Notes: generated from the letters alone by a model not told the origin. A stretch of DNA of 64,000 bases from Anaerobacterium chartisolvens (GCF_003337415.1 NZ_QPJT01000005.1:177588-241587), one strand, 5' to 3'. Shown: positions 9,386 to 18,542, numbered from the stretch's first letter. Numbers and translations are program-made.

Positions 9386-10687
9386 GTGACGGGATATGGG
9401 AACGTATACCAGATATACACAGGTGTTCTTATGAACAGCATTCAGGCACTGCTGGTGTTATTCCTGTTTTCCTTTATGGTCTTTAAACAGAAGCTGGTTT
9501 TGCAGCATTTGCTGTACTCCTTTATTTTAGGCATCCTGTGCAGCCTCTTAGAAAGCTTGTCCCATCTGCTCTTTGCGCCGGTAAACATGTCTATAAGCAC
9601 TATTTTAACTGCCGCTCTCTACTTTGCCGTTTTTAAATTGGTTTATCGCTTCAGTATATTGAAGTGCTTCATATCTATGTTTTTTACAATGGTGTTGTTT
9701 ATTATAGCCAGCCTTGGCACAGCGGCAATATTATCTATTCTTGACATAGGCAGGATGTTTTCCGATATTAGGGTATATGTAACGGCGTGCCTTCTGACCT
9801 TTTCCTTATACATTATTGAATTGCTGATAATAAGGTTTTTCAGGCTCGTTTCCAAATTTCCGCCGGCTGTAAGAAGGAGTATTTTTATTTCCAATATAGC
9901 CTTTCTATCTGTTACCGTTTTAATCATTATTTGTAATATGAATTACTATGTTTATATGTCCGGGACTGAAAACAAGTGGATACTTATTGCCAATTGTACA
10001 GCTTTTCTATATATGGTTTATGCCAATGTAAGCTCAGGCTTAAGCCTGCTGAAATATAAAAAGCTCATGGAGCAACACTTAGATACCGTGGCTGAGCTGG
10101 CGGCAGCCAAAGAGAGAAACCGTTTTGCGAGGGATGCCCATGACACAATAGGGCATACAATGTCTAGGATTATAGCCTTGCTTGAAAAGTGCCGTATTTC
10201 GTTTAAAAATGCCGGTAAAGAGTCGGAAATGATTACGGAAGCGGCGGATTACGCAAGAGAAGGCCTTCGGGAAATCAGGAGATCCATTGCCGGACTGATC
10301 CCGGAAAGTCTGGAGTGTGAAGATCTTGAGGCTGCATTGAGGGAGCTGTTTTCAGGCTTTAGATCATCGGGTATAAACATTGATTTTACAATGCAGGGGA
10401 GGTTTACAGGCAGCGTCAGACTTTCCGGCACTGTCTACAGGATATGCCAGGAGGCTGTATCCAATGCCGTGAGGCACGGAAATGCATTAAATATTACGGT
10501 GGCCCTCCGCTTTGAAGAGATGCTAAAGCTTTTCATCTGCGATGACGGTACGGGGTGCAGCGAGATTAAAAAAGGCTTGGGGCTTTCGGGTATGGAGCAA
10601 AGGATTAAGGAGCTGGGCGGACAGTTGAGCTTTGGTTCTTCGGATTGCAAAGGTTTTCAGATATATGCCACAATACCTGTGGAGTAA
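9386..10687 (+). CDS. Membrane sensor histidine kinase (HisKA_3 type)
   Basis: 433-aa kinase. About six hydrophobic segments fill residues 1-215 with almost no extracellular loop, so it probably senses a membrane or intramembrane cue. The dimerisation/phosphoacceptor box is ERNRFARDAHDTIGHTMSR (His near residue 250), then a HATPase domain with N box (CQEAVSNAVRHG), DDGTG and GLGLSGMEQRI. This is the NarX/DesK/LiaS class that partners LuxR-type regulators, matching the gene upstream. Start GTG 9386 has only a modest ribosome site (TGGGG). Confidence 0.9.
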   Translation: MTGYGNVYQIYTGVLMNSIQALLVLFLFSFMVFKQKLVLQHLLYSFILGILCSLLESLSHLLFAPVNMSISTILTAALYFAVFKLVYRFSILKCFISMFFTMVLFIIASLGTAAILSILDIGRMFSDIRVYVTACLLTFSLYIIELLIIRFFRLVSKFPPAVRRSIFISNIAFLSVTVLIIICNMNYYVYMSGTENKWILIANCTAFLYMVYANVSSGLSLLKYKKLMEQHLDTVAELAAAKERNRFARDAHDTIGHTMSRIIALLEKCRISFKNAGKESEMITEAADYAREGLREIRRSIAGLIPESLECEDLEAALRELFSGFRSSGINIDFTMQGRFTGSVRLSGTVYRICQEAVSNAVRHGNALNITVALRFEEMLKLFICDDGTGCSEIKKGLGLSGMEQRIKELGGQLSFGSSDCKGFQIYATIPVE

Positions 10688-10733
10688 AATATGGGTATAG
10701 ACTTTTTAAACTTCACGAAAGGAAACAGAAATA

Positions 10734-12350
10734 ATGGGGGATAATTGGGAGGAGGCCTGTGCGGGCCTAAAACTTATCAGAGAGAAGGACAGCGGCGTAA
10801 GCCGGCAAATATATGAGGTTCTAAGGCGGGAGCATTTTTTGGGAAGAAGCTTTTATAAGCCTCTGCTCAGGGAAATAGGACGGAGTACAATAAACAGCCT
10901 TGATTTAAGCTTTTTAAAAGAGCTTGGAATTGGCGGGATTGAGCGTATACTTGATATGGACTATCCATATTCGCAAAATCCCGGGGAGAACGGAGGCAAG
11001 GGTAATACGCGGGAAAGTGGTGCCACGGGTGGCGACGGAGGAGCAAAATACAGCGTACAGGCCGAAAGCCTGGCCGGAAGCGTTATCATACAGGGAAATA
11101 ATACCGTTGGAAATATAACCATAGGTGACGTTGCCGAAAAACAGCGGGAAGCACGGGTGAAAATAAATTCTGAGATCAAGAACAATTTTACCGAGTTGTC
11201 AAAGCATGTGCTTGGGATTGAGTGCTTAAAGCCGCAGCCCTTCTGGGACAAGCGCAGGGTTAATGAAACGGAGCAGGGCTATCAGTCCAGAGCGGAGGGA
11301 GCATTTTTAAAATACAAGGAACTGGTGACCTCGGAGGTTTCAAAAATAAGATATTCACAAACGATGTATTTATCTTTTAAAACCTACATTACAGACGGAG
11401 GGATGCTCGAAAGCTTAGACAAAATATACCGAAGCTTTGAAGAGGTTATTTATTATATTCATGACTATGATGACTATTTAAATCACCTGCTAAGCCTTGG
11501 AACTGAAGACGGCAGGAGGCACAGGGAGTGTCTTTCAAAGCATAAGGAGGCTGCCGCTATGCTTAAGATAGAGCTGCTGGAGGCTGCGGCGCATTACTTT
11601 GAAGCGTTTGACGGGGAGGCTGATATTGCGGAGGTGCTGTTATCCCTTTGCATGGCAAATATATGCGTAAACGTGGCTCCGGGGCAACAGGCCTTTTCAG
11701 AGTGCCGCAAAAAGATTGCGGAATATTGGGAGGAAAAAACGCACATTCTGAGGGAGCGTATTGTGGAGGATGAGGGAATAAGGAATGTGGATCCCCATAT
11801 TCATGATCCTTATATTGCCATGCTCCGAAGAACTGTCGGCTTGAGCGAAACTCTTTCGGAGGCTGAAATACGAAAGCTTCGGAATTTGAAAATAGACATG
11901 GACGAGAGGGACCCCTTAAAGCTTTTTCAGCTTGCTGCCTTTTCGTATATTGAGCTTGACGGTGAGGCCACTGTTGTATACTTTCAAAGGATATTGGAGC
12001 TTGGGGATATTTCGCCCACGCACAGGAGATTTGCCGAGAACTCGCTGCACAGGCTTAAAAACCCCGATTTTTATCAGGGGGCATTAGGCGTTATGGTGCT
12101 TGGTGTAAATAATGGGGGAGGGCTTGAAAGGGCAGGCGTACAGTTTGGAGATGTGATTATATCAATTAACGGGCAGGTTTTTATGGAGCCCTTTGATTTA
12201 TCCTCTGCTCTGGCGGGTGAGAAGGCGGGGACGCCGATACTCCTTAAGCTGGTGAGAAATAAAGGGTACGAAACAGCGGTGCTGAATTCAGGCCATCCGG
12301 CAGGGGGAGCCTTAAGCCAGCTTGTTATATACAGCCTGTTCCAACTTTGA
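10734..12350 (+). CDS. Unknown protein with N-terminal helical domain and C-terminal PDZ domain
   Basis: 538 aa, no signal peptide or membrane segment, so probably cytoplasmic. Residues 1-75 are a compact helical domain; 80-105 are a Gly-rich linker; then a short beta-like stretch (SVIIQGNNTVGNITIGDV); 140-440 are mostly helical with tetratricopeptide-like character near the end; about 448-520 form a PDZ domain (LGVMVLGVNNGGG, FGDVIISINGQ). A small helical domain followed by a variable linker and a "GN.TVGNITIGD" strand recalls effector-associated adaptor proteins of bacterial conflict systems, but that is inference. It begins 46 bases after the kinase and may share its transcript. I do not recognise a specific family. 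Confidence 0.6.
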   Translation: MGDNWEEACAGLKLIREKDSGVSRQIYEVLRREHFLGRSFYKPLLREIGRSTINSLDLSFLKELGIGGIERILDMDYPYSQNPGENGGKGNTRESGATGGDGGAKYSVQAESLAGSVIIQGNNTVGNITIGDVAEKQREARVKINSEIKNNFTELSKHVLGIECLKPQPFWDKRRVNETEQGYQSRAEGAFLKYKELVTSEVSKIRYSQTMYLSFKTYITDGGMLESLDKIYRSFEEVIYYIHDYDDYLNHLLSLGTEDGRRHRECLSKHKEAAAMLKIELLEAAAHYFEAFDGEADIAEVLLSLCMANICVNVAPGQQAFSECRKKIAEYWEEKTHILRERIVEDEGIRNVDPHIHDPYIAMLRRTVGLSETLSEAEIRKLRNLKIDMDERDPLKLFQLAAFSYIELDGEATVVYFQRILELGDISPTHRRFAENSLHRLKNPDFYQGALGVMVLGVNNGGGLERAGVQFGDVIISINGQVFMEPFDLSSALAGEKAGTPILLKLVRNKGYETAVLNSGHPAGGALSQLVIYSLFQL

Positions 12351-12361
12351 AGTAAAGAATT

Positions 12362-12402
12362 AACTCACCCCCAGCCCCTCTCTTTTCAAAAGAGGGGGGC
12401 AG
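12362..12402 (+). repeat. Dispersed palindromic repeat, copy 1 (terminator-like)
   Basis: Contains the palindrome CCCCTCTCTTTTCAAAAGAGGGG. The same ~41-bp unit, inverted, occurs at 24699-24739 with about two differences. Here it lies after the PDZ gene and could end its transcript. Confidence 0.6.
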
Positions 12403-12705
12403 ATCTTTTCCTTTCGCCTTCTTTTGCAAATTCATTCCGTTGCATAAATCTTTTGATCCCATACACGCCAATTGTCCCCCTTCATTTCTTCGTCTTCACA
12501 GAAAATCCATATAAATTTGATATATTAACAAAAAATATCTCATTTACAGTGCAGATATAAAATTGTACAATACAATAAAATTAACTAATAAATACCTTTT
12601 TGCAAAATTTAAATTACTTATCTGCTCATAGAAGCATACTTATCCATATTACAAAACCATATTTAAAGGGGCAGGAGTACTTGCTATGATTAAGGGGGTA
12701 ATAAA
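12403..12705 (+). other. Non-coding leader before the GH43 gene
   Basis: AT-rich, with no open frame of note. Near its end lie GGGGCAGGAG and the GH43 ribosome site AAGGGGG. I could not place a promoter with confidence. A long leader is common before cellulosomal genes. Confidence 0.4.
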
Positions 12706-14286
12706 ATGCATGTCTTAAAAAATAAGACTCTTTTGGCCATGTGTACGGCAATTATTATTATATTGCTTGCGGCACTGCCGGCTTCAGCCGCGGATTGGGA
12801 CATTACGGGAAGTACATTTACTCACGATCCCTGTATTATTAAGGAGGGATCTATCTGGTGGCAATTCTATACTGCCGATGGAATAGGGGTAAAATACTCA
12901 TCTAACGGAACTTCCTGGAACCAGGGTGTTCCTATATTCTCCAGCAACCTTTCATGGTGGAGCGCATATGTGCCGGATAAGACTGACCGTAATATATGGG
13001 CACCCGAGATATTTTATTATAACGGAAGATACTGGCTGTATTATTCTGTTTCCACATTCGGCTCAAACACATCGTGTATAGGCCTTACATCCTGCACAAG
13101 CATTATTAAAGGGGATTGGAGGGATGACGGTCTGGTAATGTATTCCACCAGATCAAGCAGCTATAACTGTATAGATCCGGCTATTATTCAGGATACATCG
13201 GGAGACCTTTGGATGGCTTTCGGCTCATTCTGGACAGGCATCAAGATGGTGAAGATTGATAAAAAAACCATGAAGCCCGTCACAGAAGCTGCTATTAGCT
13301 CTATCGCATCCAGACCCGGCGTATCAGGAAACCCTGTAGAGGCGGCATACATTCTATATGCAAACGGATACTATTATTTGTTTGTTTCGTGGGATAGCTG
13401 CTGCAATGGTGTTAACAGCACATACAAAATTGCATATGGGCGCTCATCCGGCGTAACGGGGCCGTATCTTGACCAAAGCGGTAAAGACATGCGGGAAGGC
13501 GGAGGCACTCTCCTTGAGCAGAGCGGCACACGCTGGAAGGGTCCGGGAGGGCAGTCTGTTGCCCAAAATGGTTCGGGATTGGTTATGGTTAGGCATTGCT
13601 ATGATGCAAACAATAACGGTATGGCTACTCTCCGCATAAGCGACCTTTACTTTGAAAACGGATGGCCAACATATACCGCTCCCGCAACGGTACCGGGGGG
13701 AAGTTTGTATCAGGCTGAGGAAGCTGCTTATGGAGGAACCGGCACTGTATTTGAAGCAAAAAACACAGGGTATTACGGGACGGGGTATATAAATCTGCCC
13801 GCCAGCGGAGGATATATTGAGTTCCAAAATGTAGACGGGGGTGGCGGAGGAAACGCGTCACTGATGCTTAGGTATGCTTTGGGTGCCGATGCCTCAAGAA
13901 CAGGCCGAATACAGATAAATAAAGGGGACTGGAGGGATATAACCTTTGAACCCACCGGAGATTGGACAGTTTGGGCTTTAAAAGAAGTAAAAGCTGTACT
14001 CAATAGAGGGGCTTCAAATACGATCCGGCTGGAATCGACAGGGCAGGATCTTGCCAATATTGATCAGATGGATATTATGGCGGCTGTCATAAAAAAAGGG
14101 GATGTAAACCTTGACGGAAGCATAAATACTGTGGATTTTGCGCTTATGAAAAAGCATATACTTGAGATTGAGCTTTTAACGGGGAATGCATTTGAAGCGG
14201 CGGATGTTGATGGAAACGGTTGTATAGATACCATTGACTATTTGCAGATGAGGAGGTATCTGTTGGGGCTAATTACAGAGCTTTAA
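12706..14286 (+). CDS. Secreted GH43 arabinanase/arabinofuranosidase with CBM6 and type I dockerin
   Basis: 526-aa exported enzyme. A signal peptide ends near ASAAD (residue 29). The GH43 five-bladed propeller (30-325) shows the three catalytic acids: Asp in FTHDPCI, Asp in NCIDPAI, Glu in GNPVEAAYI; the sequence is closest in look to endo-1,5-alpha-L-arabinanases. A CBM6 follows (about 331-455, YQAEEAAYGG to IDQMDIM), then a two-repeat dockerin from residue 464 (DVNLDGSINTVDFALMK; DVDGNGCIDTIDYLQMR) that would bind a scaffoldin cohesin. So it is a cellulosomal enzyme for pectic or arabinoxylan side chains. Start ATG 12706 has a good ribosome site. Substrate is inferred. Confidence 0.88.
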   Translation: MHVLKNKTLLAMCTAIIIILLAALPASAADWDITGSTFTHDPCIIKEGSIWWQFYTADGIGVKYSSNGTSWNQGVPIFSSNLSWWSAYVPDKTDRNIWAPEIFYYNGRYWLYYSVSTFGSNTSCIGLTSCTSIIKGDWRDDGLVMYSTRSSSYNCIDPAIIQDTSGDLWMAFGSFWTGIKMVKIDKKTMKPVTEAAISSIASRPGVSGNPVEAAYILYANGYYYLFVSWDSCCNGVNSTYKIAYGRSSGVTGPYLDQSGKDMREGGGTLLEQSGTRWKGPGGQSVAQNGSGLVMVRHCYDANNNGMATLRISDLYFENGWPTYTAPATVPGGSLYQAEEAAYGGTGTVFEAKNTGYYGTGYINLPASGGYIEFQNVDGGGGGNASLMLRYALGADASRTGRIQINKGDWRDITFEPTGDWTVWALKEVKAVLNRGASNTIRLESTGQDLANIDQMDIMAAVIKKGDVNLDGSINTVDFALMKKHILEIELLTGNAFEAADVDGNGCIDTIDYLQMRRYLLGLITEL

Positions 14287-14305
14287 CTGCCGCCGCCTAA
14301 AAGAC

Positions 14306-15136
14306 TTATATCTCACGCAGATCGTAAATGTCCGTCCTGCGGTTTTTGAGCAACGGGAGCTCGTTGCGGATTCTGCCGACCGCTTGCAGGTCAATATCGG
14401 CATAGATTATTTCTTCACCTTCCCCTGCTCTGGCCGTGACGGTTCCCCACGGATCGACAACCATGGAATTGGCGTATGAAACATAGCCCGCACCTGTGTC
14501 CCTTGCGGCAGATGCGGCAGCTATGTAAACCTGATTGTCCACAGACCTGCACCTCATAAGCAGCTCCCAGTGGGCAGGGCCCGTTACCATGTTAAAGGAA
14601 GCCGGCAAAATTATCAGCTTTACATCCCGCAACGCCATGAGCTTAAAAAATTCCGGGAACCTTACGTCATAGCATATGGCAACCCCCACCTTGCAAAGCC
14701 CCATGTCAAAGGTGGTTATCCCGCTGCCCGGAGACAGAACATCGGATTCCTTAAAGGTTATCCTTCCGGGTATGTCAATGTCAAACAGATGGGCTTTGCT
14801 GTACTTTGCCGCTACCTTCCCTTCTCTGTCAAAGATAAAGCTTGTGTTGTATACCCTGTCCCCCGTTTTTTCGGGTATGGTGCCTGCGGCAATAAATATA
14901 TTATGCTGCTTGGACAATTGGGACAGCCCGCCCAGAAGAGGGCTGTCGTCCGGGTCTTCCGAGAAGGCTTCAAATTTGCTGTTGTCATAAGGACAAATAA
15001 ACATTTCCGGCAGCAAAACCATATCAATATGATTTTTTGCCGCAGTTCTTATCATGTCAAACGCCTTTTGGATGTTTCCTTCTTTGTTTTCCGTCACCTT
15101 CATTTGGCATATTGCCAACCTCAATTTTTCCTCCAT
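14306..15136 (-). CDS. Nitrilase-superfamily amidase (omega-amidase/Nit2-like)
   Basis: 276-aa carbon-nitrogen hydrolase. The catalytic triad is visible: Glu44 (LLPEMF), Lys114 (KYSKAHLFD) and Cys155 (GVAICYDVRFPE). The overall motif set, including GRITFKESDVLSPG and SFNMVTGPAHWELLMRCRSVDNQ, matches Nit2/omega-amidase, which deaminates alpha-ketoglutaramate and related amides. The start follows AGAGGTG by 5 bases. It converges on the GH43 gene with 19 bases between them. Other amide substrates are possible. Confidence 0.85.
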   Translation of the reverse strand: MEEKLRLAICQMKVTENKEGNIQKAFDMIRTAAKNHIDMVLLPEMFICPYDNSKFEAFSEDPDDSPLLGGLSQLSKQHNIFIAAGTIPEKTGDRVYNTSFIFDREGKVAAKYSKAHLFDIDIPGRITFKESDVLSPGSGITTFDMGLCKVGVAICYDVRFPEFFKLMALRDVKLIILPASFNMVTGPAHWELLMRCRSVDNQVYIAAASAARDTGAGYVSYANSMVVDPWGTVTARAGEGEEIIYADIDLQAVGRIRNELPLLKNRRTDIYDLREI

Positions 15137-15189
15137 AAAACACCTCTGCTTATAAAATAGATTTTAATTCGTTTTCACGTTAACCGTCC

Positions 15190-16158
15190 CTATGAATCAA
15201 TAGCCTTCAGCCTCTCCAGGAGATTTGCTTTTCCAAGGACAGCCTTATCGTATTGGGTCATGCAAGCTGAAAGACAGCTTAACGCCGCTCCGGGGACAGA
15301 GAGTATTTCCTCTGTGCTTGGGCATGGTATGCTTTTAAAAGGGAGCACGGAGAATTTATTTAATTTAACTGTGTCGTTTAAGGCAAGGAGCCCGTTGAGG
15401 CAGGCGATATTTGTGCATATTCCGATGATTTCCGTGTTCAGCCTTATAAACTCAATATAGCAGGACAGTATATCCTGACGGCTTGCTGCGGCTTGTGCGG
15501 CTGCACCCAAAAACTCAATAAGGGAGTCATACTGTCCGCAAATGTCCCTGATATCATCATAAAAGGACTGCATATGCCCGCAGCTTAATTTACTTTCCTT
15601 TTGCGGCTTTTGCAGTCCGTCCATTAGTCCGGCTTTCACAGGCAGTTTGCATACCGCTTTAGTAAATGACTCAACCTGCTTTAAATCAATTTGCATGGAT
15701 TCCGTGCTATAAAAGCTATGCTCCTGCAAGTATGAAAGCCTTCCGCGGATACATTCCATGGCCTCAATTATTTCAGAGGCGTTCTGATCATCATGTTTAC
15801 AAGGAGAGGGTTTGGGCCGTCTCATGACCGAAGTGCTTAACGCTTCCAAAAGAAATTCCTCAAAATCCGCCTTGCAAAGTATCACCGCTTTAAGCTCGGG
15901 AGCAAGATCTGAGGCCGACGCAAGATTTTCAATCTCCTTTCGCATTTGAATCTTCTGGCTTTCCATTGATTTTTTGGAAGCAACCTTTGCAACTGCGGAT
16001 AAATCCTCCATTCCGGGAATCACGCGTCCTGTCTTCCACCTTACTATAACCGCAGGATCCTTATGGAGATAATTCTCCGCAAGTCTGCTGGCCGATATGG
16101 CTGTCACTCTGCATATAATCTCAAGCAAGGACTTTATGCTAAACAACTGATCCTCCAT
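15190..16158 (-). CDS. Unknown protein with helix-turn-helix-like N-terminus
   Basis: About 322 aa. I do not recognise a family. Residues 10-70 read like a small helix-turn-helix unit (SASRLAENYLHKDPAVIVRWKTGR, then VIPGMEDLSAVAKVAS), of the kind that chooses an address by "W..G...P" as in XRE proteins. The rest is predominantly helical, rich in Cys and Leu, without membrane segments. ATG 16158 is preceded by AAAGGA; an in-frame GTG at 16176 is the alternative start. It is divergent from the AgrD-like gene with about 210 bases between, and lies 53 bases upstream of the amidase on the same strand, so the two may form one transcript. Confidence 0.65.
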   Translation of the reverse strand: MEDQLFSIKSLLEIICRVTAISASRLAENYLHKDPAVIVRWKTGRVIPGMEDLSAVAKVASKKSMESQKIQMRKEIENLASASDLAPELKAVILCKADFEEFLLEALSTSVMRRPKPSPCKHDDQNASEIIEAMECIRGRLSYLQEHSFYSTESMQIDLKQVESFTKAVCKLPVKAGLMDGLQKPQKESKLSCGHMQSFYDDIRDICGQYDSLIEFLGAAAQAAASRQDILSCYIEFIRLNTEIIGICTNIACLNGLLALNDTVKLNKFSVLPFKSIPCPSTEEILSVPGAALSCLSACMTQYDKAVLGKANLLERLKAIDS

Positions 16159-16371
16159 GCCGTATTTTCCTTTCACTGTCTTTATACCACAATTTTACCT
16201 TCCTGCCTTATCATTTGCAAGCAGATAAAAAAGCTGCGTGTGTTTTTATCCGCACGTCAATACATCCGCAATAAAAAGTCAATATTGAAGCACTTAAAAC
16301 GTCAATGCCTCAGGGATTAGAATAAAGACATAGCAGGCCGGCTTGCAAATAAAATGAAGGAGGGAACAGGG

Positions 16372-16512
16372 ATGAAGCAACCGCTTATATATAAAATTTA
16401 CTCCGTTGCTGCGGCTTTACTGGTTGTAATCGCAGCTTCGGTGGCAAGCTCCGCCACGTGGTTTATGTTTTATCAGCCCCGTGAGCCGGCGTGCCTTAAG
16501 AGAATGAACTGA
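16372..16512 (+). CDS. agrD: AgrD-like cyclic lactone autoinducer precursor peptide
   Basis: A 46-aa peptide. AAGGAGGG (16357-16364) lies 7 bases before ATG 16372. The layout is that of AgrD: N-terminal amphipathic/hydrophobic helix (residues 5-26, YSVAAALLVVIAASVAS), a short aromatic core SSATWFMF, then the hallmark YQPREP and a polar tail CLKRMN. Clostridial AgrD peptides end in the same way (Cys-aromatic core, then QPEEP and a charged tail). Here Thr stands where the ring Cys is expected, predicting a five-residue TWFMF lactone rather than a thiolactone. No AgrB protease or AgrC/A pair lies in the window, so processing would need partners elsewhere. The family call rests on pattern recognition. 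Confidence 0.7.
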   Translation: MKQPLIYKIYSVAAALLVVIAASVASSATWFMFYQPREPACLKRMN

Positions 16513-16553
16513 AACGGGGATATTTATGTTTTGAAGTGATTGTGTATCAGTCA

Positions 16554-16588
16554 GGAGTACCGTCGTTAAGTGGCAAAAGCGGTACTCC
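16554..16588 (+). repeat. Inverted repeat downstream of the AgrD-like gene
   Basis: GGAGTACCG (16554-16562) pairs with CGGTACTCC (16580-16588) around a 17-base loop. There is no T-run, so it may be an RNA-end or processing hairpin rather than a terminator. Confidence 0.45.
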
Positions 16589-16661
16589 GGGCTGAAACGG
16601 CTGAGCTGCACGGGAAATTATATGGTATTTGGGGATTTGCGAGTGTCAGCATTAAATATGC

Positions 16662-16847
16662 CTAATCATCCTCGTGATCCTCCGGCTTATGGATAACCTC
16701 TGCAATATCTGCGGCTACAGCACTTACTATGGTTGTTACAGTGGACTTTACCGTTTTAATAGCCCCTTGGGCTATTAATTCTCCATCTCCTTCAGCTACG
16801 CCTCTGATAGTTTTAAAAAGTCCACGTGCTATTCCCGATATGCTCAT
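16662..16847 (-). CDS. Small hypothetical protein (61 aa)
   Basis: Starts at ATG 16847 behind AAAGGGGGAG with good spacing, so it is likely translated. The sequence is amphipathic and Ala/Val/Thr-rich (IKTVKSTVTTIVSAVAADIAEVI) with an acidic His-containing tail (EDHEDD). It resembles no family I know. It could associate with the membrane. It is transcribed toward the AgrD-like gene, 149 bases away. Confidence 0.6.
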   Translation of the reverse strand: MSISGIARGLFKTIRGVAEGDGELIAQGAIKTVKSTVTTIVSAVAADIAEVIHKPEDHEDD

Positions 16848-16983
16848 AAAACACTCCCCCTTTACACAAATGAAAATATATGTTAACTGGAATATACCAT
16901 AGGGGAAGGTGTTTTAAAATAAGGCTTTTTGTAACATTTGCCGGTTATAAATGTCACCTGTAGGGCGTGTGGGGCAAATAAAA

Positions 16984-17061
16984 GGTGACATTAATCATTA
17001 TCTTAGTGACAGATATCCTGATGTTAAAGGTAGGAGGTCTATGGTACACTTTTTGTTAATA
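16984..17061 (+). promoter_or_regulatory. Paired-GTGACA upstream element, copy 1
   Basis: Two GTGACA boxes (16985-16990 and 17006-17011, 21 bp apart, two helical turns) precede a weak promoter TGTTAA (17022-17027), 17 bp, TACACT (17045-17050). The whole block recurs at 18602-18681 with roughly 80% identity and at the same distance from the next start codon. An inverted TGTCACC (16952-16958) occurs only in this copy. It is probably an activator-dependent promoter shared by two genes. Confidence 0.5.
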
Positions 17062-17114
17062 CACATAACTTACATTTTTGTAAATTTATTTATTATTTAA
17101 GGAGGAATACATGT

Positions 17115-18527
17115 ATGAAAAAATCAATAATTACAGCAGTACTTATAGCGGTGCTTGTTGTGGCTTTAGCTCCCTTATCCGCAAGTGCCGAGGAGGTACA
17201 AAACGGGAGCCCGGTATATCTGGCAGAGGCCATAGTGCCTCAGGACAGCATATATTACAATGGGCATACCTATATGGCCTTTACAGGCTTGTTTAATTGG
17301 TATGAGGCCAAAAGCCTTTGTGAGGAGATGGGAGGATACCTTGCCACGCTCGAAACATATGATGAGCAGGCTGCCGTTCAAGGTCTTTCTTCACTTGGCT
17401 GGACAGGCGGCTGTGCATTTCAGGGCGGCAATACCAGAGAATGGATTTGGGAGCATTCCGGTCATGTCATTGGGATAATGCACGAGCCTGAACCGGGGGT
17501 GGAAGGTGATTACTTCTATTACACGCCGTTAAGCGACAACGTATGGGATCCGTTAAATAACGAGCCAAATTCATGGCAAACCCCATGGGATCAGAATGTA
17601 GCGGCATTGAACGAGCGGGGGCTTGATTCCTTAATGCCTTCTAATGTAGCGGGATTCATATGCGAATTTGATTCCGAGTACACATTTCCGGCAGTGAGCC
17701 TTTCGTGGGATGGAGCAGAGAATGCGTCCGGCTACAACATAAAGCGCTCCGAAACACCGGGAGGCCCATATATCACAATAGCGGCGGGAGTAACAAACAA
17801 CACCTATATTGATACTACCGTAGTCAGAAGTATTACATACTACTATGTTGTAAGCCCGGTAGTTGATTCTGTGGAGCTTCCCGATTCCAACGAGATTTCC
17901 GTCACTCCCGGAGAGCCTGTCAGCTATGGTGCTGCTCTTAACATTTCGGCCTCCGATACTGCCGGTATAGGGAATGAATTTGTTGCCGATGTGGTAATAA
18001 ACAATGCACACACAATATGCGCCGAGGATATAAAAATTAAATATGATACCGACCTCTTGGAATATCTGGGTGCGGAAGCAGCGGATGGAATGAGAATATA
18101 CAAGGAGGCCGATTTGGGAGACGGCACAAACCGCTACATTACTGCAAGTCTGGGTAAAGACAATGCAGCCGAAGGAGACAGGGTTCTGTTTCATCTCAGG
18201 TTCAGGGCAAAGGCACCGGGGCAAGCCAAAATTGACATAATAAATGGGCGTATTGCCGATAATGGGACACTTGAGGAAGATGTGGATTACGAAAGCTGCG
18301 GGGAGAAAACAATTAATATAGGTATGATATATGATATTAACAGGACAGGCGAATTTACCCTCCTTGACTTAGGAATTGCCGCCTGGTACTATGGTGACCC
18401 GGCAAGTGAGACAGATACCTCAAGGTATGATGTTGACGTAATTCAGGATGGAACTATTGATGACAATGACTTGGCTGAGGCGGTGGCCCAGATGCTGGCT
18501 AACTACAATTATTCGGGGAATAACTAA
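17115..18527 (+). CDS. Secreted C-type lectin / Fn3 / cohesin / dockerin-like protein
   Basis: 470-aa exported protein. A signal peptide ends at SASAEE (about residue 26). Residues 45-185 resemble a C-type lectin domain (YYNGHTYMAF, WYEAKSLCEEMGGYLATLE, closing AGFICEF). A fibronectin type III unit follows (190-268, ASGYNIKRSETPGGPY). Residues 272-398 look like a cohesin (LNISASDTAGIGNEFVADVVI, FHLRFRAKAPGQAKIDI). The tail (403-465) holds two degenerate EF-hand loops (DINRTGEFTLLD; DVIQDGTIDDND) like a dockerin. ATG 17115 is 4 bases after an alternative ATG; ribosome site GGAGGA. A bridging or sugar-binding surface role is inferred. Confidence 0.75.
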   Translation: MKKSIITAVLIAVLVVALAPLSASAEEVQNGSPVYLAEAIVPQDSIYYNGHTYMAFTGLFNWYEAKSLCEEMGGYLATLETYDEQAAVQGLSSLGWTGGCAFQGGNTREWIWEHSGHVIGIMHEPEPGVEGDYFYYTPLSDNVWDPLNNEPNSWQTPWDQNVAALNERGLDSLMPSNVAGFICEFDSEYTFPAVSLSWDGAENASGYNIKRSETPGGPYITIAAGVTNNTYIDTTVVRSITYYYVVSPVVDSVELPDSNEISVTPGEPVSYGAALNISASDTAGIGNEFVADVVINNAHTICAEDIKIKYDTDLLEYLGAEAADGMRIYKEADLGDGTNRYITASLGKDNAAEGDRVLFHLRFRAKAPGQAKIDIINGRIADNGTLEEDVDYESCGEKTINIGMIYDINRTGEFTLLDLGIAAWYYGDPASETDTSRYDVDVIQDGTIDDNDLAEAVAQMLANYNYSGNN

Positions 18528-18542
18528 ATTATAGGTGAAGAT

